Notes: generated by a model from the letters alone, not told the origin. Positions 1 through 10,008 are shown, counted from the first letter of the stretch. The stretch is 64,000 nt of DNA from Paraburkholderia nodosa DSM 21604 (GCF_000519185.1 NZ_JAFA01000003.1:359223-423222), one strand, 5' to 3'. Program-made: numbers and translations.

Positions 1-150
1 CTCCTCGTAGGTCATGACCGGGCGGTCGGGATGCGTCTCGCGCGCATGCGCGACGTAGCCCTCGTAGTCCGGCAAACCGACCATCAAGCGCATGGCCTGG
101 CCGAGATAGCGCCCGGCTGTCTGTACGTTGTCGCGAAGTCCCGAGAACAT
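1..150 (-). CDS. YbdD/YjiX-like small protein, 3' end cut by window
   Basis: Small soluble protein of the YbdD/YjiX family (DUF466), the usual partner encoded right after CstA-type peptide or pyruvate transporters. The visible 50 residues start MFSGLRDNVQTAGRYLGQA and contain GLPDYEGYVAHARETHPD, the family's conserved stretch; the family is about 65 residues, so only the last 15 or so are missing beyond base 1. An ATG at 150 is preceded by GGAG at good spacing. It lies 26 bases downstream of the cstA stop on the same strand, so the two are very probably one operon. The molecular role of the family is not settled. Confidence 0.9.
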   Translation of the reverse strand, partial: MFSGLRDNVQTAGRYLGQAMRLMVGLPDYEGYVAHARETHPDRPVMTYEE

Positions 151-176
151 GATGTGCTCCGTTCAGTAACGTCGAT

Positions 177-2264
177 TCAATGCACGCGATTCGTCACGGC
201 CGCCGCGCCGCCAGCCGGCATCGCCTGATACGGCGTTTCCTGCACGGTCGGACGGTCGATGCGGCGCGCACGCGCAATCGCGATCAGGCCATATACGACG
301 ATGCTCACCACGACGAAGATGAACAGGCCCGAGAGCGCGGCATCGACGTAGTCGTTGAAGACCATGCGCTGCATCTGCTCGAGCGACTTCGCGGGCGCGA
401 CGATCTTGCCATCCGCGATCGCCGCCGAGAGCTTCTGTGCGTGCGCGACGAAGCTCACCTTCGGGTTGCTGTCGAAAATCTTTTGCCAGCCCGCCGTGAG
501 CGTGCAGATGAGGAGCCACACCGTGGGAAGTGCCGTGACCCATGCGAACTTCTCGCGCTTCATCTTGAAGAGCACGACGGTGGCGAGCATGAGCGCGATA
601 CCGGCGAGCATCTGGTTCGAGATGCCGAAGAGCGGCCACAGCGTATTGATGCCGCCAAGCGGATCGACCACGCCTTGATAGAGGAAGTAGCCCCATGCGG
701 CCACGCACAAGCCCGTGGCGATCAGGTTTGCGGGCAGCGATTCCGTGCGCTTGAGCGACGGGTGGAATGTGCCGAGCAAATCTTGCAGCATGAAACGGCC
801 CGCGCGCGTGCCCGCGTCGACGGCGGTCAGGATGAAGAGCGCTTCGAACAAGATAGCGAAGTGATACCAGAACGCCATCATCGCCTCGCCGCCCACCACC
901 TGGTGCAGGATCTGCGCCATGCCCACGGCCAGGGTCGGCGCGCCGCCTGCGCGCGCGACGATGGTCGTTTCGCCCACGGCCTGCGCGGTGTGCGTGAGCA
1001 TCTCCGGCGTGAGCACGAAGCCCCAGTGACCCACGGTTTGGGCGACGGCGTCCGGCGTCGTGCCAAGCACGGCGAGCGGCGCGTTCATCGCGAAGTACAC
1101 GCCCGGCTCGATCACCGAGGCGGCCACGAGCGCCATGATCGCGACGAACGATTCCATCAGCATCGCGCCGTAACCGATGAAGCGCGCGTTGGTTTCGTTA
1201 TCGAGCAGCTTGGGCGTCGTGCCCGACGAGATCAGCGCATGGAAGCCCGACACCGAGCCGCACGCGATCGTGATGAAGAGGAACGGGAACAGGTTGCCCG
1301 ACCAGACCGGGCCCGTGCCGTCGATGAACTTCGTGAAGGCCGGCATCTTCAGTTCCGGCGCGACAATCAGAATGCCGATCGCGAGCGCGAGAATCGTGCC
1401 GATCTTGAGGAACGTCGAGAGGTAGTCGCGCGGCGCGAGCAGCAGCCACACCGGCAGCACCGAAGCGACAAAGCCATAGCCGATCAGGATCCAGGTGAGC
1501 TGCGTGCCCGTGAACGTGAACCAGGCTGCCAGCGTGGGCGAATCGTGCACGTGCTGGCCGAAGGCGATGGAAGCCATCAGCAGGACGAAACCGATGATCG
1601 AGATTTCCCCGATCTTGCCCGGGCGGATGTAGCGCACGTACAGGCCCATGAAGATCGCGATGGGAATCGTCGCGGCCACCGTGAACGTGCCCCACGGCGA
1701 GTTCGTGAGCGCCTTCACCACGATCAGCGCGAGCACCGCGAGAATGATGATCATGATGAGGAAGGTGCCGAACAGCGCGATCACGCCGGGCACCGGGCCG
1801 AGCTCCATCTTCACGAGGTCGCCCAGCGAGCGGCCGTCGCGGCGCGTGGAGAGGAACAGCACCACGAAGTCCTGCACGGCGCCCGCAAACACCACGCCCG
1901 CGAGAATCCAGAGCATGCCGGGCATGTAGCCCATCTGCGCGGCCAGCACCGGGCCCACGAGCGGACCCGCGCCCGCAATCGCCGCGAAGTGATGGCCGAA
2001 CAGCACGTATTTGTTGGTGGGCACGAAGTCGAGCCCGTCGTTGTGGCGCACGGCCGGCGTCATGCGCAGGCCGTCCAGCTGCAGAACCGTGCTCGCGATG
2101 AAGCGGCTATAGAAACGATACGCGATCAGATAGACGCACACGGCGCAGATCACAATCCACAGTGCGCTGATGCGCTCGCCGTGCGCGAGCGCGATGGTGC
2201 CGAACGCGAACGCGCCAAGCAGCGCGACCAGCGTCCAGACGACAAAACTGGATGTCCGATTCAT
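177..2264 (-). CDS. cstA: Carbon starvation protein A (CstA/BtsT family transporter)
   Basis: Inner-membrane importer of the CstA family, which takes up peptides and/or pyruvate when carbon is scarce. The protein is 695 residues, the normal family length, and is a series of hydrophobic helices throughout. Family signatures include GHHFAAIAGAGPLVGPVLAAQMGYMP near residues 95-120 and the CGSVSGFHALISSGTTPKLL stretch near the middle. I chose the ATG at 2264 (MNRTSSFVVW) rather than upstream in-frame starts because GGAGA sits 8 bases before it and the membrane segment begins directly after it. It is followed by the YbdD-like gene and diverges from a sensor kinase/regulator pair that probably controls it. 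Confidence 0.95.
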   Translation of the reverse strand: MNRTSSFVVWTLVALLGAFAFGTIALAHGERISALWIVICAVCVYLIAYRFYSRFIASTVLQLDGLRMTPAVRHNDGLDFVPTNKYVLFGHHFAAIAGAGPLVGPVLAAQMGYMPGMLWILAGVVFAGAVQDFVVLFLSTRRDGRSLGDLVKMELGPVPGVIALFGTFLIMIIILAVLALIVVKALTNSPWGTFTVAATIPIAIFMGLYVRYIRPGKIGEISIIGFVLLMASIAFGQHVHDSPTLAAWFTFTGTQLTWILIGYGFVASVLPVWLLLAPRDYLSTFLKIGTILALAIGILIVAPELKMPAFTKFIDGTGPVWSGNLFPFLFITIACGSVSGFHALISSGTTPKLLDNETNARFIGYGAMLMESFVAIMALVAASVIEPGVYFAMNAPLAVLGTTPDAVAQTVGHWGFVLTPEMLTHTAQAVGETTIVARAGGAPTLAVGMAQILHQVVGGEAMMAFWYHFAILFEALFILTAVDAGTRAGRFMLQDLLGTFHPSLKRTESLPANLIATGLCVAAWGYFLYQGVVDPLGGINTLWPLFGISNQMLAGIALMLATVVLFKMKREKFAWVTALPTVWLLICTLTAGWQKIFDSNPKVSFVAHAQKLSAAIADGKIVAPAKSLEQMQRMVFNDYVDAALSGLFIFVVVSIVVYGLIAIARARRIDRPTVQETPYQAMPAGGAAAVTNRVH

Positions 2265-2590
2265 GCGGTGTCTCCATTGTGTTTTTAGCTTTGTGTCCGG
2301 CATCGGAACCGGACCCTCGCGCGCCGTCCACAGCATCGTGGCGAGGGCGGCGCATGCATGACGCATTGCGCCATGTCGTGGGCGGTAGTATTCGCTTTCA
2401 GACCGTCAGCCACAACCGGACAACTACGTAAGCGCGCTACGTAGAACTACGTAGGGAAGGCAACAGTTCGTTGCGCACGCAACGACAATCGTCCCACCGC
2501 GCAAGGGCACCCTCTTGCGCGGCGAGTGAATTTGGCGCCTGCGCCGCGCGCGCCCGGTTATGCTTGTAGACTCAGCTTCCGAACACCGTC
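2265..2590. promoter_or_regulatory. Divergent control region with three CTACGTA repeats
   Basis: This 326-bp gap holds the promoters of cstA (leftward) and the sensor kinase (rightward). CTACGTA occurs at 2424-2430 and the full palindrome CTACGTAG at 2437-2444 and 2447-2454, three copies in 31 bases. Such short repeated palindromes are typical of NarL/FixJ-type regulator sites, and a NarL-type regulator is encoded next door. Assignment to that regulator is inference. The rest of the gap shows no gene. Confidence 0.5.
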
Positions 2591-4084
2591 ATGCCCGCCC
2601 CATTTTTCTTCGCCGACCGCCGCCTGAAGACGAAAATCTTCCTGCTCGCGGTCGTGCCGTTCCTCGCCGCCATTGCCGGCATCGGGATCGGCGTGCGCCA
2701 GCAGGCCACGCAGCTCGCGCAAACGCAGCACGCGACCATGCAGAGCGCCTATCTGTCGAGCAAGGAGATCGAGCTGCGCCATTACGTGGAGCTGGCCACG
2801 AGCGCCATCGCGCCGCTCTACGCGCCCGAGGAAAACGCCAGCGCCGCGTTGCCCGCGCTCGAGAGCGAAGCCGACCGCCAGCTGGCCGCGCTAGCCGTGC
2901 TGCAGAAGATGGACTTCGGCCCCGACGGCTACTTCTTCGTCTACGACATGCACGGACGCACGCTCATGCATCCGCGCGAGCCCGCGCTCGTCGGCCAGGA
3001 TCTCTGGAACCTGCGCGACCCGCAGGGCGCGCTCACGATCCAGCAACTGATTGCCGCAGCCCAGCGCGGCGGCGGCTACGTGCGCTATATGTGGCACCGG
3101 CCGTCCACGGGCAAGCTCGCACCCAAGCTCGGCTATGTCGTGCCGCTGCCGCGCTGGGGCTGGATGATCGGCACCGGTATCTATCTCGACGACGTCGATT
3201 CGACGCTCGCGCACATCGACGAGCGCGCCTCCGCGAATATCGAGCACACCATTCAGTGGCTCGGCGTGATCGCACTCGCGGGCGTGCTCGTGATCGCGCT
3301 CGGTGCGCTCGTGCTCAACGTGAGCGAGCACCGCAGCACCGATGCCAAACTCAAACGCCTCGCGCAGCAGGTGGTCGAGTCGCAGGAGCAGGAGCGGGCG
3401 CGGCTCTCGCGCGAACTGCACGACGGCATCAGCCAGATGCTCGTTTCGGTGAAGCTGCTGCTGGAGTCGGCGCTGGCTCGCTTCGAGCGCGGCGAAACGC
3501 GCGTGCCTGCCGCCGAAGCGTCGCTCGCCACCGGCCTCTCGCGGCTTTCCGACACGCTGCGCGAAGTGCGCAGCATCTCGCACGCCCTGCGCCCCTCGAT
3601 GCTCGACGACCTGGGCCTCGCCGCCGCGCTGGAGCAGCTCACGCGCGAGATGGCCGAGCAGACGGGCATCGAGATCGCCTTCACGCAAACCGCGCCGAAG
3701 CCGGCGAGCCGCAAGGCGCCGGTGCCCGCGCTGCCGGACGCCGTCAACACCGTGCTCTTTCGCATTGCGCAGGAAGCGCTCACCAACATCGTGCGGCACG
3801 CGCAAGCAGCGCGCGCCGCGCTCACGCTCGAGGTCGCCGCGAGCGGCGTGACACTCGGCATTGCCGACAACGGCCGCGGCTTCGACGTGGCGCACGCGCT
3901 GGCTGACCCGCGCGCGGGTCTGGGCCTGCGCAACATGCGCGAGCGCCTGGAGGCGCTGGGCGGCCGCCTCGACATCACCTCGCAGCCTGGCCATACGCTC
4001 GTCACCGCGTGGGTGCCTGTTGCGTCGAATGCGGCGTCCAATGCAGCATCCAGAGCCGCCGCTGTATCAGGAACGCCGACATGA
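2591..4084 (+). CDS. Cache-domain sensor histidine kinase (HisKA_3 type)
   Basis: Membrane sensor kinase of the NarX/DegS class, 497 residues. Order: membrane helix at about residues 14-35; periplasmic single Cache-type sensor at about 40-205 (MDFGPDGYFFVYDMHGRTLMHP is typical); second helix at about 218-243; HisKA_3 dimerisation helix with the phospho-acceptor in RLSRELHDGISQML (His277); HATPase with ADNGRGFD and GLGLRNMRERLEALGG. The stop overlaps the regulator's start (ATGA), so the two are translationally coupled. Position opposite cstA suggests the pair senses a small carboxylate and switches on cstA, as kinase/regulator pairs next to cstA do elsewhere; that link is inferred from position only. 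Confidence 0.9.
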   Translation: MPAPFFFADRRLKTKIFLLAVVPFLAAIAGIGIGVRQQATQLAQTQHATMQSAYLSSKEIELRHYVELATSAIAPLYAPEENASAALPALESEADRQLAALAVLQKMDFGPDGYFFVYDMHGRTLMHPREPALVGQDLWNLRDPQGALTIQQLIAAAQRGGGYVRYMWHRPSTGKLAPKLGYVVPLPRWGWMIGTGIYLDDVDSTLAHIDERASANIEHTIQWLGVIALAGVLVIALGALVLNVSEHRSTDAKLKRLAQQVVESQEQERARLSRELHDGISQMLVSVKLLLESALARFERGETRVPAAEASLATGLSRLSDTLREVRSISHALRPSMLDDLGLAAALEQLTREMAEQTGIEIAFTQTAPKPASRKAPVPALPDAVNTVLFRIAQEALTNIVRHAQAARAALTLEVAASGVTLGIADNGRGFDVAHALADPRAGLGLRNMRERLEALGGRLDITSQPGHTLVTAWVPVASNAASNAASRAAAVSGTPT

Positions 4085-4752
4085 CGATGACGAATGCAAA
4101 CGTGAACGATTCGACCAGCCCCGGTGCCAGGCCCGCGCGCCTCGTCCTCGTGGACGACCATCCGCTCGTGCGCGACGGCCTGCGCGCACGGCTCGAAGCC
4201 GTGCCGGGTTTCGAGGTGGCAGGCGAAGCGGGCAACGCCGACGAGGCCATCGCGCTCGCCGCGTCGCTCGAACCCGATCTCGTGCTGATGGACGTGGGTA
4301 TGGCCGGCGTGAACGGCATCGCGCTCGCGGGCATTTTCCACGAGCGCTTTCCGGCCATCCGCGTGTTGATGCTGTCGATGCACGACAACGTCGAATATGT
4401 GACCGAGGCGGTGCGCGCGGGCGCGAGCGGCTATGTGCTCAAGGACTCGCCGGCCACCGAGATCATCCGCGCGATCGAGGCGGTGCTGGCCGGGCGCACG
4501 TATTTCAGCGCGGGCTTGAGTGCGCGCATGATCCAGGCGTCGGTGCGCAGCACGCCCGTCGAGCGTCTCACGCCGCGCGAGCGCGACATTCTCGACGCGC
4601 TCGCGCAAGGACTCTCGAGCAAGCAGATCGCGCAGCGCGAGGGGCTTTCGGTGCGCACGGTGGAAACGCACCGGCTCAACCTCAAGCGCAAGCTGGAGAT
4701 CGAAGGCCAGGCGGAGTTGATCAAGTTCGCGGTGGAGCACCGCAGAAAGTGA
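4081..4752 (+). CDS. NarL/FixJ-family response regulator
   Basis: Partner regulator of the preceding kinase, 223 residues. The receiver begins RLVLVDDHPLVRDGLRARLE with the acidic pair, the phospho-acceptor is Asp71 in LVLMDVGMAG, and KDSP supplies the conserved lysine. The C-terminal LuxR-type helix-turn-helix reads LTPRERDILDALAQGLSSKQ and continues into SVRTVETHRLNLKRKL. The ATG at 4081 overlaps the kinase stop by four bases. It probably binds the CTACGTA repeats upstream of cstA. A strong hairpin follows directly after the stop. Confidence 0.93.
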   Translation: MTMTNANVNDSTSPGARPARLVLVDDHPLVRDGLRARLEAVPGFEVAGEAGNADEAIALAASLEPDLVLMDVGMAGVNGIALAGIFHERFPAIRVLMLSMHDNVEYVTEAVRAGASGYVLKDSPATEIIRAIEAVLAGRTYFSAGLSARMIQASVRSTPVERLTPRERDILDALAQGLSSKQIAQREGLSVRTVETHRLNLKRKLEIEGQAELIKFAVEHRRK

Positions 4753-4754
4753 AA

Positions 4755-4783
4755 CGGGCGCTCCGGCTTACCCGGAGCGCCCG
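4755..4783. terminator. Hairpin between convergent genes
   Basis: CGGGCGCTCCGG (4755-4766), a five-base loop and CCGGAGCGCCCG (4772-4783) form a 12-bp perfect stem between the convergent regulator and hpnM genes. There is no clear T-tract, so a pure intrinsic terminator is uncertain, but it is well placed to stop or protect both transcripts. Confidence 0.65.
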
Positions 4784-4819
4784 CAAAGTCACAGTGCGTG
4801 TGCAACCACTGAACGACGA

Positions 4820-5428
4820 TCAGCTGCGCGCGTTGTGGTCGACGAGGAACTTGATGAGGCCGTCGATGCCGCCCTTGGCGATCTGGTCGGCGAATTGCGT
4901 CTGGTAGACCTGGATCAGCCACGCACCCATCATGTTGATGTCGTAAATCTTCCAGCCGTTGGGCGTTTGCGTGAGACGGTAGTCGATGGCGTCGTCGCCG
5001 CCGTTGCTGATCACATGCGACTGCACCACGGTGTCTTTCGCGCCCCCACCCGTGTTCGAGGGGGCGAACTTGAAGGTCACCTGGGTATCGCGAAGTTGCG
5101 AGAGCGACGAGGCGTAGGTCTTTACGAGCAGGAGTTGAAATTGCTCATACAGCTTCTGCTGCTGTTCGGGCGTAGCCGTCGCCCAGGGTTTGCCAACGGC
5201 GATCCGCGTGGTGCGTTTGAAGTCGGTGGCGGGAACGAAATGGGTCTCGACCACCTGGGTGATCTTGCTCATGTCACCGCCGCGTGACTGCGGGTCGGCC
5301 TGCATCGCCTTGACGGTGCCTTCCACGGCGGCCTTGACGATGGCGTCCGGCGTGGTCTGCGCGAACGCGGCGCCCGAAGCGCCCGTGAAACAGGCGGCGA
5401 CGAAAAATGCGGTCAGGTAACGTTTCAT
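4820..5428 (-). CDS. hpnM: HpnM/MlaC-type periplasmic phospholipid-binding protein
   Basis: Periplasmic lipid-shuttle protein of the MlaC/Ttg2D (toluene tolerance) family. In hopanoid loci this family member is HpnM, thought to work with HpnN in moving hopanoids or phospholipids between membranes. The protein is 202 residues: a signal peptide ending around AAFAQ (residue 24), then the MlaC fold with ATPEQQQKLYEQFQLLLVKTYASSL and DYRLTQTPNGWKIYDINMMGAWLI, both characteristic. It diverges from hpnN across a 242-bp gap. HpnM rather than general MlaC is inferred from its neighbours; no mlaE, mlaF, mlaD or mlaB genes are here. Confidence 0.85.
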   Translation of the reverse strand: MKRYLTAFFVAACFTGASGAAFAQTTPDAIVKAAVEGTVKAMQADPQSRGGDMSKITQVVETHFVPATDFKRTTRIAVGKPWATATPEQQQKLYEQFQLLLVKTYASSLSQLRDTQVTFKFAPSNTGGGAKDTVVQSHVISNGGDDAIDYRLTQTPNGWKIYDINMMGAWLIQVYQTQFADQIAKGGIDGLIKFLVDHNARS

Positions 5429-5670
5429 ACGCTCTTCTGGAACAGTGAAATTCAGGCGCCGGTACAGTGCGACTCAGTGCGTGCGGTTAAGTGCAAGTGC
5501 AATCACGTAACCGTCGCGCCGCCGGCTGAGCCAGTATAACGGCTTTGGCAGATGCGCTGCCGGGGCGCCGCCTGAGCCCAGGTGTGCATGACCCGCGCCG
5601 GGACGGGCGGGGCCGGTATACTTGTGCGTTTCGCGTCAAAGAACCTAATTGACAGGGCCCCCTCGCCTGT
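5429..5670. promoter_or_regulatory. Divergent hpnM/hpnN intergenic region
   Basis: This 242-bp space must hold the promoters of hpnM (left) and hpnN (right). I found no inverted repeat or known operator I would defend. hpnN has only a poor ribosome-binding site before its ATG at 5671. Confidence 0.4.
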
Positions 5671-8298
5671 ATGCTGAAGCCATTCATCATTAGCCTCGTC
5701 GCCTGGTCGGTGCGCCGCGCGGCGTGGGTGATCACACTCGCGATCGTGCTTGCCGTGCTCTCCGGCGTGTACGTCGTGAAGCATTTCAAGATCAATACCG
5801 ACGTCAGCGGTCTCGTCGAGAACACAGCCCAATGGGCCGCGTTGAGCGAAGCCAAGGACAAGGCGTTCCCGCAGCGCGCGAGCTCGCTGCTCGTGGTCGT
5901 CGAAGCCGACGCGCCCGAGCTCGCCGACGCCGCCGCCGACAAGCTCGCGCAAGCGCTCAAGGCCGACTCGCGCGAATTCAGCGCCGTCTCACAGCCTGCG
6001 GGCGGCCCGTTCTTCCAGCACAACGGCCTGCTCTTTCCGTCCACGGCCACCGTGCTCTCGACCACGGGCCAGCTCGTGCAGGCGCGCCCGCTCGTGAACC
6101 AGCTCGCGAAGGACCCGAGTCTCGCGGGTCTGGCCGGCACGCTCACGACCACGCTGCAACTGCCGCTCACGATCGGCCAGATCAAGTTGCCGCAAATGGC
6201 GAATCTGCTTGGCAGCGCCGCCACCGTGGTCGACGAGGTGCTCGCTGGCAAGCCCGCGGCGTTCTCGTGGCGCGCGCTCGTCGACAAGGACTCGGCCACG
6301 AAGCCCGCCTTCGCGTTCATCACCGTGCAGCCGGTGCTCAATTTCGCCGCGCTCAAGGCGGGCGCGAACGCGTCGGAGGCGATCCGCGCGACCGCCGCCT
6401 CGCTTCATCTCGACAGCGAATTCGGCGCGCGCGTGCGCCTCACGGGCGAACAGCCGCTCGCCGACGACGAGTTCGCCTCGGTGCAGGACGGCGCCGCGCT
6501 CAACGGCGTGATCACGCTCGTCGTCGTGCTCGTCATCCTGTGGCTCGCGCTGCGCTCGGGCAAGCTGATCGGCGCAACGCTCATCACGCTCGTGATCGGT
6601 CTCGTCATCACGGCCGCGCTCGGCCTCATGATGATCGGCTCGTTCAACATGCTCTCGGTCGCGTTCATGGTGCTGTTCGTGGGGCTAGGCGTCGATTTCG
6701 GCGTGCAGTTCGGCGTGAAGTATCGCGAGGAGCGCTTTCAGGACGAGCGGCTCGACGCCGCGCTTCTCAAGACGGCGCGCACCATCGGCGTGCCGCTCAC
6801 GCTCGCGGCCATCGCCGTGGCCGAAAGTTTCTTTTCGTTCCTGCCGACCGCCTACAAGGGCCTCTCGGAGCTCGGGCAGATCGCGGGCGTGGGCATGTTC
6901 GTAGCGTACGTCTGCAACATGACGGTGCTGCCGGCGCTCATCCGCGTGTTCAATCCCAGGGGCGAGCGCGCCTCGCCGGGCTTCGCGTTCCTCGCGCCCG
7001 TCGACAAATGGCTCGCCGAGCATCGCAAGCCGGTGCTGATCACCACGCTCATCATCGTGGTGGGCGCGACGCCCTTGCTGCTGCATCTGCGCTTCGACTT
7101 CAATCCGCTGCATCTTAAGGATCCGCATACCGAGTCGATGGCGACGCTGCTCGCACTCAAGAACTCGCCGGTCATCTCGATCAACGACGTGAGCGTGCTC
7201 GCGCCGTCGCTCGAAGAAGCCGACAAGATCGCCGCGCGGCTCTCGAAGCTGCCGGACGTGGCGCGAGCCACCACGCTCAGTTCGCTGATTCCCGACGATC
7301 AGCAGCAAAAGCTCATGCTGATCTCGAGCGCCGCGCAGCAGCTTCTGCCCGCGCTCACGCAGCAGCCGTCCTCGCCCGTGACCGACGAAGTGCGTGTGCA
7401 GACGCTCAAGCGCGCGGCCAACCAGCTCTCGCTCGCCGCAAGCGACCATCCGGGGCCGGGCGCGGCCGAGGCGCAGCATCTGTCCGACTCGCTCGCGAAG
7501 CTCGCGAACGCGAGCCCGGCCACGCGCGACCGCGCGGAAACCGCTTTCAGCCTCACGCTCAAGCTCGCCTTTGCGCAGCTCGCGCGCCTGTTGCAGCCCT
7601 CGGAAATCACGCGTGAAAACCTGCCGCCCGAGATGGCACGCGACTGGGTGGCGCCGACCGGCCAGGCAATCGTGGACATCGCGCCGCGCGTGCCGCCGGG
7701 CGTCGATTCCAACGACGACGTGATGCTCGCGCGCTTCGCACACGCGGTGAAGGCGGCGGAGCCGAACGCGATCGGCGGCCCGATCTCGATCCTGCACTCG
7801 GCGAACGTGATCATCCTCGCGTTCTTCCAGGCAGCGGGGTGGTCGGTGCTGCTCATCACGGCGCTGCTCTGGATCACGCTGCGCAATTTCGGCGACGTGC
7901 TGCGCACGCTCATTCCTCTGCTGGTATCGGCGCTCGTCACGCTCGAACTGTGCGTCGTCTTCGGAATTCAGCTAAATTTCGCCAACATCATCGCGCTTCC
8001 CCTGATGCTCGGCGTCGGCGTCGCGTTCAAAATCTACTTCGTGATGGCCTGGCGCGCGGGGCAAACCGGCCTCCTGCATTCGAGCCTCACACACGCGGTG
8101 CTTTTTTCCGCCGCGACCACGGCCACGGCGTTCGGAAGTCTGTGGCTATCGCATCATCCGGGCACGTCGAGCATGGGCAAGCTGCTCGCACTGTCCTTGT
8201 TTTGTACGCTGATAGGCGCCGTGGTGTTCCAGCCGGTGCTGATGGGCAAGCCGCGCGCAAAGCGCCAGAGATCGGAAACTCAGGGGATCGACCAATGA
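5671..8298 (+). CDS. hpnN: Hopanoid-associated RND transporter HpnN
   Basis: Large inner-membrane protein of the RND/MMPL superfamily, 875 residues. HpnN moves hopanoids toward the outer membrane in organisms where it has been studied. The architecture is an N-terminal helix ([20 protein letters not shown]), a large periplasmic loop, a cluster of helices with [20 protein letters not shown] near residue 330, a second periplasmic loop, and a second helix cluster with [20 protein letters not shown] near residue 780. The two repeated halves fit the RND pattern. Its stop overlaps the mlaA-like start by four bases, so the lipoprotein is coupled to it. Confidence 0.92.
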   Translation: MLKPFIISLVAWSVRRAAWVITLAIVLAVLSGVYVVKHFKINTDVSGLVENTAQWAALSEAKDKAFPQRASSLLVVVEADAPELADAAADKLAQALKADSREFSAVSQPAGGPFFQHNGLLFPSTATVLSTTGQLVQARPLVNQLAKDPSLAGLAGTLTTTLQLPLTIGQIKLPQMANLLGSAATVVDEVLAGKPAAFSWRALVDKDSATKPAFAFITVQPVLNFAALKAGANASEAIRATAASLHLDSEFGARVRLTGEQPLADDEFASVQDGAALNGVITLVVVLVILWLALRSGKLIGATLITLVIGLVITAALGLMMIGSFNMLSVAFMVLFVGLGVDFGVQFGVKYREERFQDERLDAALLKTARTIGVPLTLAAIAVAESFFSFLPTAYKGLSELGQIAGVGMFVAYVCNMTVLPALIRVFNPRGERASPGFAFLAPVDKWLAEHRKPVLITTLIIVVGATPLLLHLRFDFNPLHLKDPHTESMATLLALKNSPVISINDVSVLAPSLEEADKIAARLSKLPDVARATTLSSLIPDDQQQKLMLISSAAQQLLPALTQQPSSPVTDEVRVQTLKRAANQLSLAASDHPGPGAAEAQHLSDSLAKLANASPATRDRAETAFSLTLKLAFAQLARLLQPSEITRENLPPEMARDWVAPTGQAIVDIAPRVPPGVDSNDDVMLARFAHAVKAAEPNAIGGPISILHSANVIILAFFQAAGWSVLLITALLWITLRNFGDVLRTLIPLLVSALVTLELCVVFGIQLNFANIIALPLMLGVGVAFKIYFVMAWRAGQTGLLHSSLTHAVLFSAATTATAFGSLWLSHHPGTSSMGKLLALSLFCTLIGAVVFQPVLMGKPRAKRQRSETQGIDQ

Positions 8299-9368
8299 AG
8301 AAGAATCAAGCCGCGCTCACCATGGCGGCGGCGGGCCTGGCGCTCCTCGTGACGTCGGGTTGCGCCACGGGCCCCGACCGCAAACCGGGCGATCCGTTCG
8401 AGCCCGCGAATCGCGCAATTTTCACGTTCAACGACAAACTCGACACCTACATCGCGCAGCCGGTCGCCAAGGGCTACCAAAAGGTGACGCCGCAGCCGCT
8501 GCGCCAGGCGATCACGAACTTCTTCTCGAACATCGGAGACGTCGACAACTTTGCGAACAACGTGCTGCAGCTGAAGATCACCGACGCCGTCGAGGATCTG
8601 ATGCGCATCGCGATGAACACGACCTTCGGTCTGGGCGGCTTGATCGACTTCGCGACGGCGGCCGGGCTGCCCAAGCATCATCAGGACTTCGGCCTCACGA
8701 TGGGCCACTACGGCATGCCGGCCGGCCCGTATCTCGTGCTGCCGCTGTTCGGGCCCAGTTCGGTGCGCGACGGCATCGGCATGGCCGTGGACGTGAAGTT
8801 CAACGTTATCAACTACTTCGAGCCGGCGGTGCGCAACCCGATGTATCTCGCGCAGTTCATCAGCGCGCGCGCGGACCTGCTCGGCGCAACCGACCTCCTC
8901 AAGCAGGCCGCGCTCGACCCGTATTCGTTCGTGCGCGACGCCTATCGCCAGCAGCGCGAATCGCTGATTCGCGGCTCGCGTGGCAACAATGCGCCGCTGC
9001 CCAACTACGGCGAACCGGGCGGCGACGAGACACCGAACGAGAACGGGGCCCCCAATTACGAGGACCCAGGCGAGTCGGGCGGTGCCGGCGGCGCGGGTGG
9101 CGCGGCCGCCCCCGGCGCTTCGAACAATGGTCTGCCGAATTACGAGGATCCGGGCGAGGGGAGCGCGGCGGGCGCTACCGGGGCTGCTGCGAGCGGCGCG
9201 GCGGCGACGGGTGCGGCCGCGGCGGGCGCGGGTCCGGGTGCGGCTGCGGCGGCCGGCACGGCGGGTGTCGCGGCAGCGGCGGCCGCTTCCGCACCGGCGA
9301 CGGCATCGGCGCCTGTCGCGGCTTCGGGCGGGACGGCGGTGCCAGCGAAGCCTGCGTCGGCGCCCTGA
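8295..9368 (+). CDS. mlaA: MlaA/VacJ-family outer-membrane lipoprotein with low-complexity tail
   Basis: Outer-membrane lipoprotein that, as MlaA, removes phospholipids from the outer leaflet. It is 357 residues with a lipobox near residue 20 ([10 protein letters not shown]). The MlaA domain spans about residues 30-225, including [18 protein letters not shown] and [19 protein letters not shown]. After residue 235 comes a tail of about 120 residues that is not MlaA: three copies of a PNYxxPG unit (PNYGEPG, then PNYEDPGE twice) followed by an Ala/Gly-rich run. Coupling to hpnN suggests an outer-membrane acceptor or donor for the HpnM/HpnN route. The symbol follows the family; a hopanoid-specific role is inference. 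Confidence 0.88.
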   Translation: MKKNQAALTMAAAGLALLVTSGCATGPDRKPGDPFEPANRAIFTFNDKLDTYIAQPVAKGYQKVTPQPLRQAITNFFSNIGDVDNFANNVLQLKITDAVEDLMRIAMNTTFGLGGLIDFATAAGLPKHHQDFGLTMGHYGMPAGPYLVLPLFGPSSVRDGIGMAVDVKFNVINYFEPAVRNPMYLAQFISARADLLGATDLLKQAALDPYSFVRDAYRQQRESLIRGSRGNNAPLPNYGEPGGDETPNENGAPNYEDPGESGGAGGAGGAAAPGASNNGLPNYEDPGEGSAAGATGAAASGAAATGAAAAGAGPGAAAAAGTAGVAAAAAASAPATASAPVAASGGTAVPAKPASAP

Positions 9369-9420
9369 AAGCAACATAGCGCCCCCCCGTTTGCGGGCCG
9401 GCGGCGTCTGAACGCAAAAA

Positions 9421-9455
9421 AACCCGGCAACCTGGAAAGGTTGCCGGGTTTTTTT
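9421..9455. terminator. Bidirectional intrinsic terminator
   Basis: AACCCGGCAACC (9421-9432), a six-base loop and GGTTGCCGGGTT (9439-9450), flanked by A-runs on the left and T-runs on the right. It can terminate both the hpnN-mlaA transcript and the convergent thioesterase transcript. Confidence 0.93.
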
Positions 9456-9474
9456 ATCCTGCCGTGCGCGCCGC

Positions 9475-9960
9475 TCAATGCACCGAAGCGTCCTCGCTCT
9501 CGGCCTGGCGCTCCGCTTCGTTCGCCGCCGCGAGCGCCGTGGCGTCCGCCGTCGTCTGCACGGTCTGGCGATAGCGCTCGTAGGCTTCGTCGGCGTAGCG
9601 GATGCGTTCGCGGCCGTGCGGGGCCGGCGTGCCGTCCGCGCCGAGGTTCACGAACACCATCTTTTCGATCGTCAGGATGCTCTTGCGCGTGATCTTGTTG
9701 CGCACTTCGGCGCGCAGCGTGACCGACGTCCGGCCGAAGTCGGTGGCCGTTATGCCGAGTTCGATGATGTCGCCCTGACGCGCCGAGCTCACGAAGTTGA
9801 TCTCCGACATGAACTTGGTCACCACACGCTGGTTGTCGAGCTGGCAGATCGCGTAGATCGCCGCTTCTTCGTCGATCCAGCGCAGCAGGCTGCCGCCGAA
9901 CAGCGTGCCGTTCGGATTCAGGTCTTCAGGCTTGACCCACTTGCGAGTATGAAAATTCAT
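9475..9960 (-). CDS. Hotdog-fold acyl-CoA thioesterase (YciA-like)
   Basis: Cytoplasmic acyl-CoA thioesterase of 161 residues. The hotdog domain carries NPNGTLFGGSLLRWIDEEAA, where the Asp/Glu region is catalytic in this family, then KFMSEINFVSSARQGDIIELG and the strand TSVTLRAEVRNK. ATG at 9960 has GGAG nine bases upstream. It sits between the two hopanoid clusters but nothing in the sequence ties its substrate to hopanoids. A 13-bp inverted repeat lies in its upstream region. Confidence 0.85.
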   Translation of the reverse strand: MNFHTRKWVKPEDLNPNGTLFGGSLLRWIDEEAAIYAICQLDNQRVVTKFMSEINFVSSARQGDIIELGITATDFGRTSVTLRAEVRNKITRKSILTIEKMVFVNLGADGTPAPHGRERIRYADEAYERYRQTVQTTADATALAAANEAERQAESEDASVH

Positions 9961-10008
9961 GGCTGGTAACTCCCCGAAATGTGATTCGTCCCCAGCTCGC
10001 CAATACGA

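Noticed and set aside
450..470. Iteron-like CTCACCTT inside cstA and GGTGAG runs inside other genes
   Set aside because: Only the short half matches and the sequence is explained by codons; restricted the repeat claim to intergenic copies with both halves.
180..2288. Long open frame of about 700 codons on the plus strand opposite cstA
   Set aside because: It is the mirror of cstA codons in GC-rich DNA: Arg/Asp/His/Glu-rich, no domain, no ribosome-binding site.
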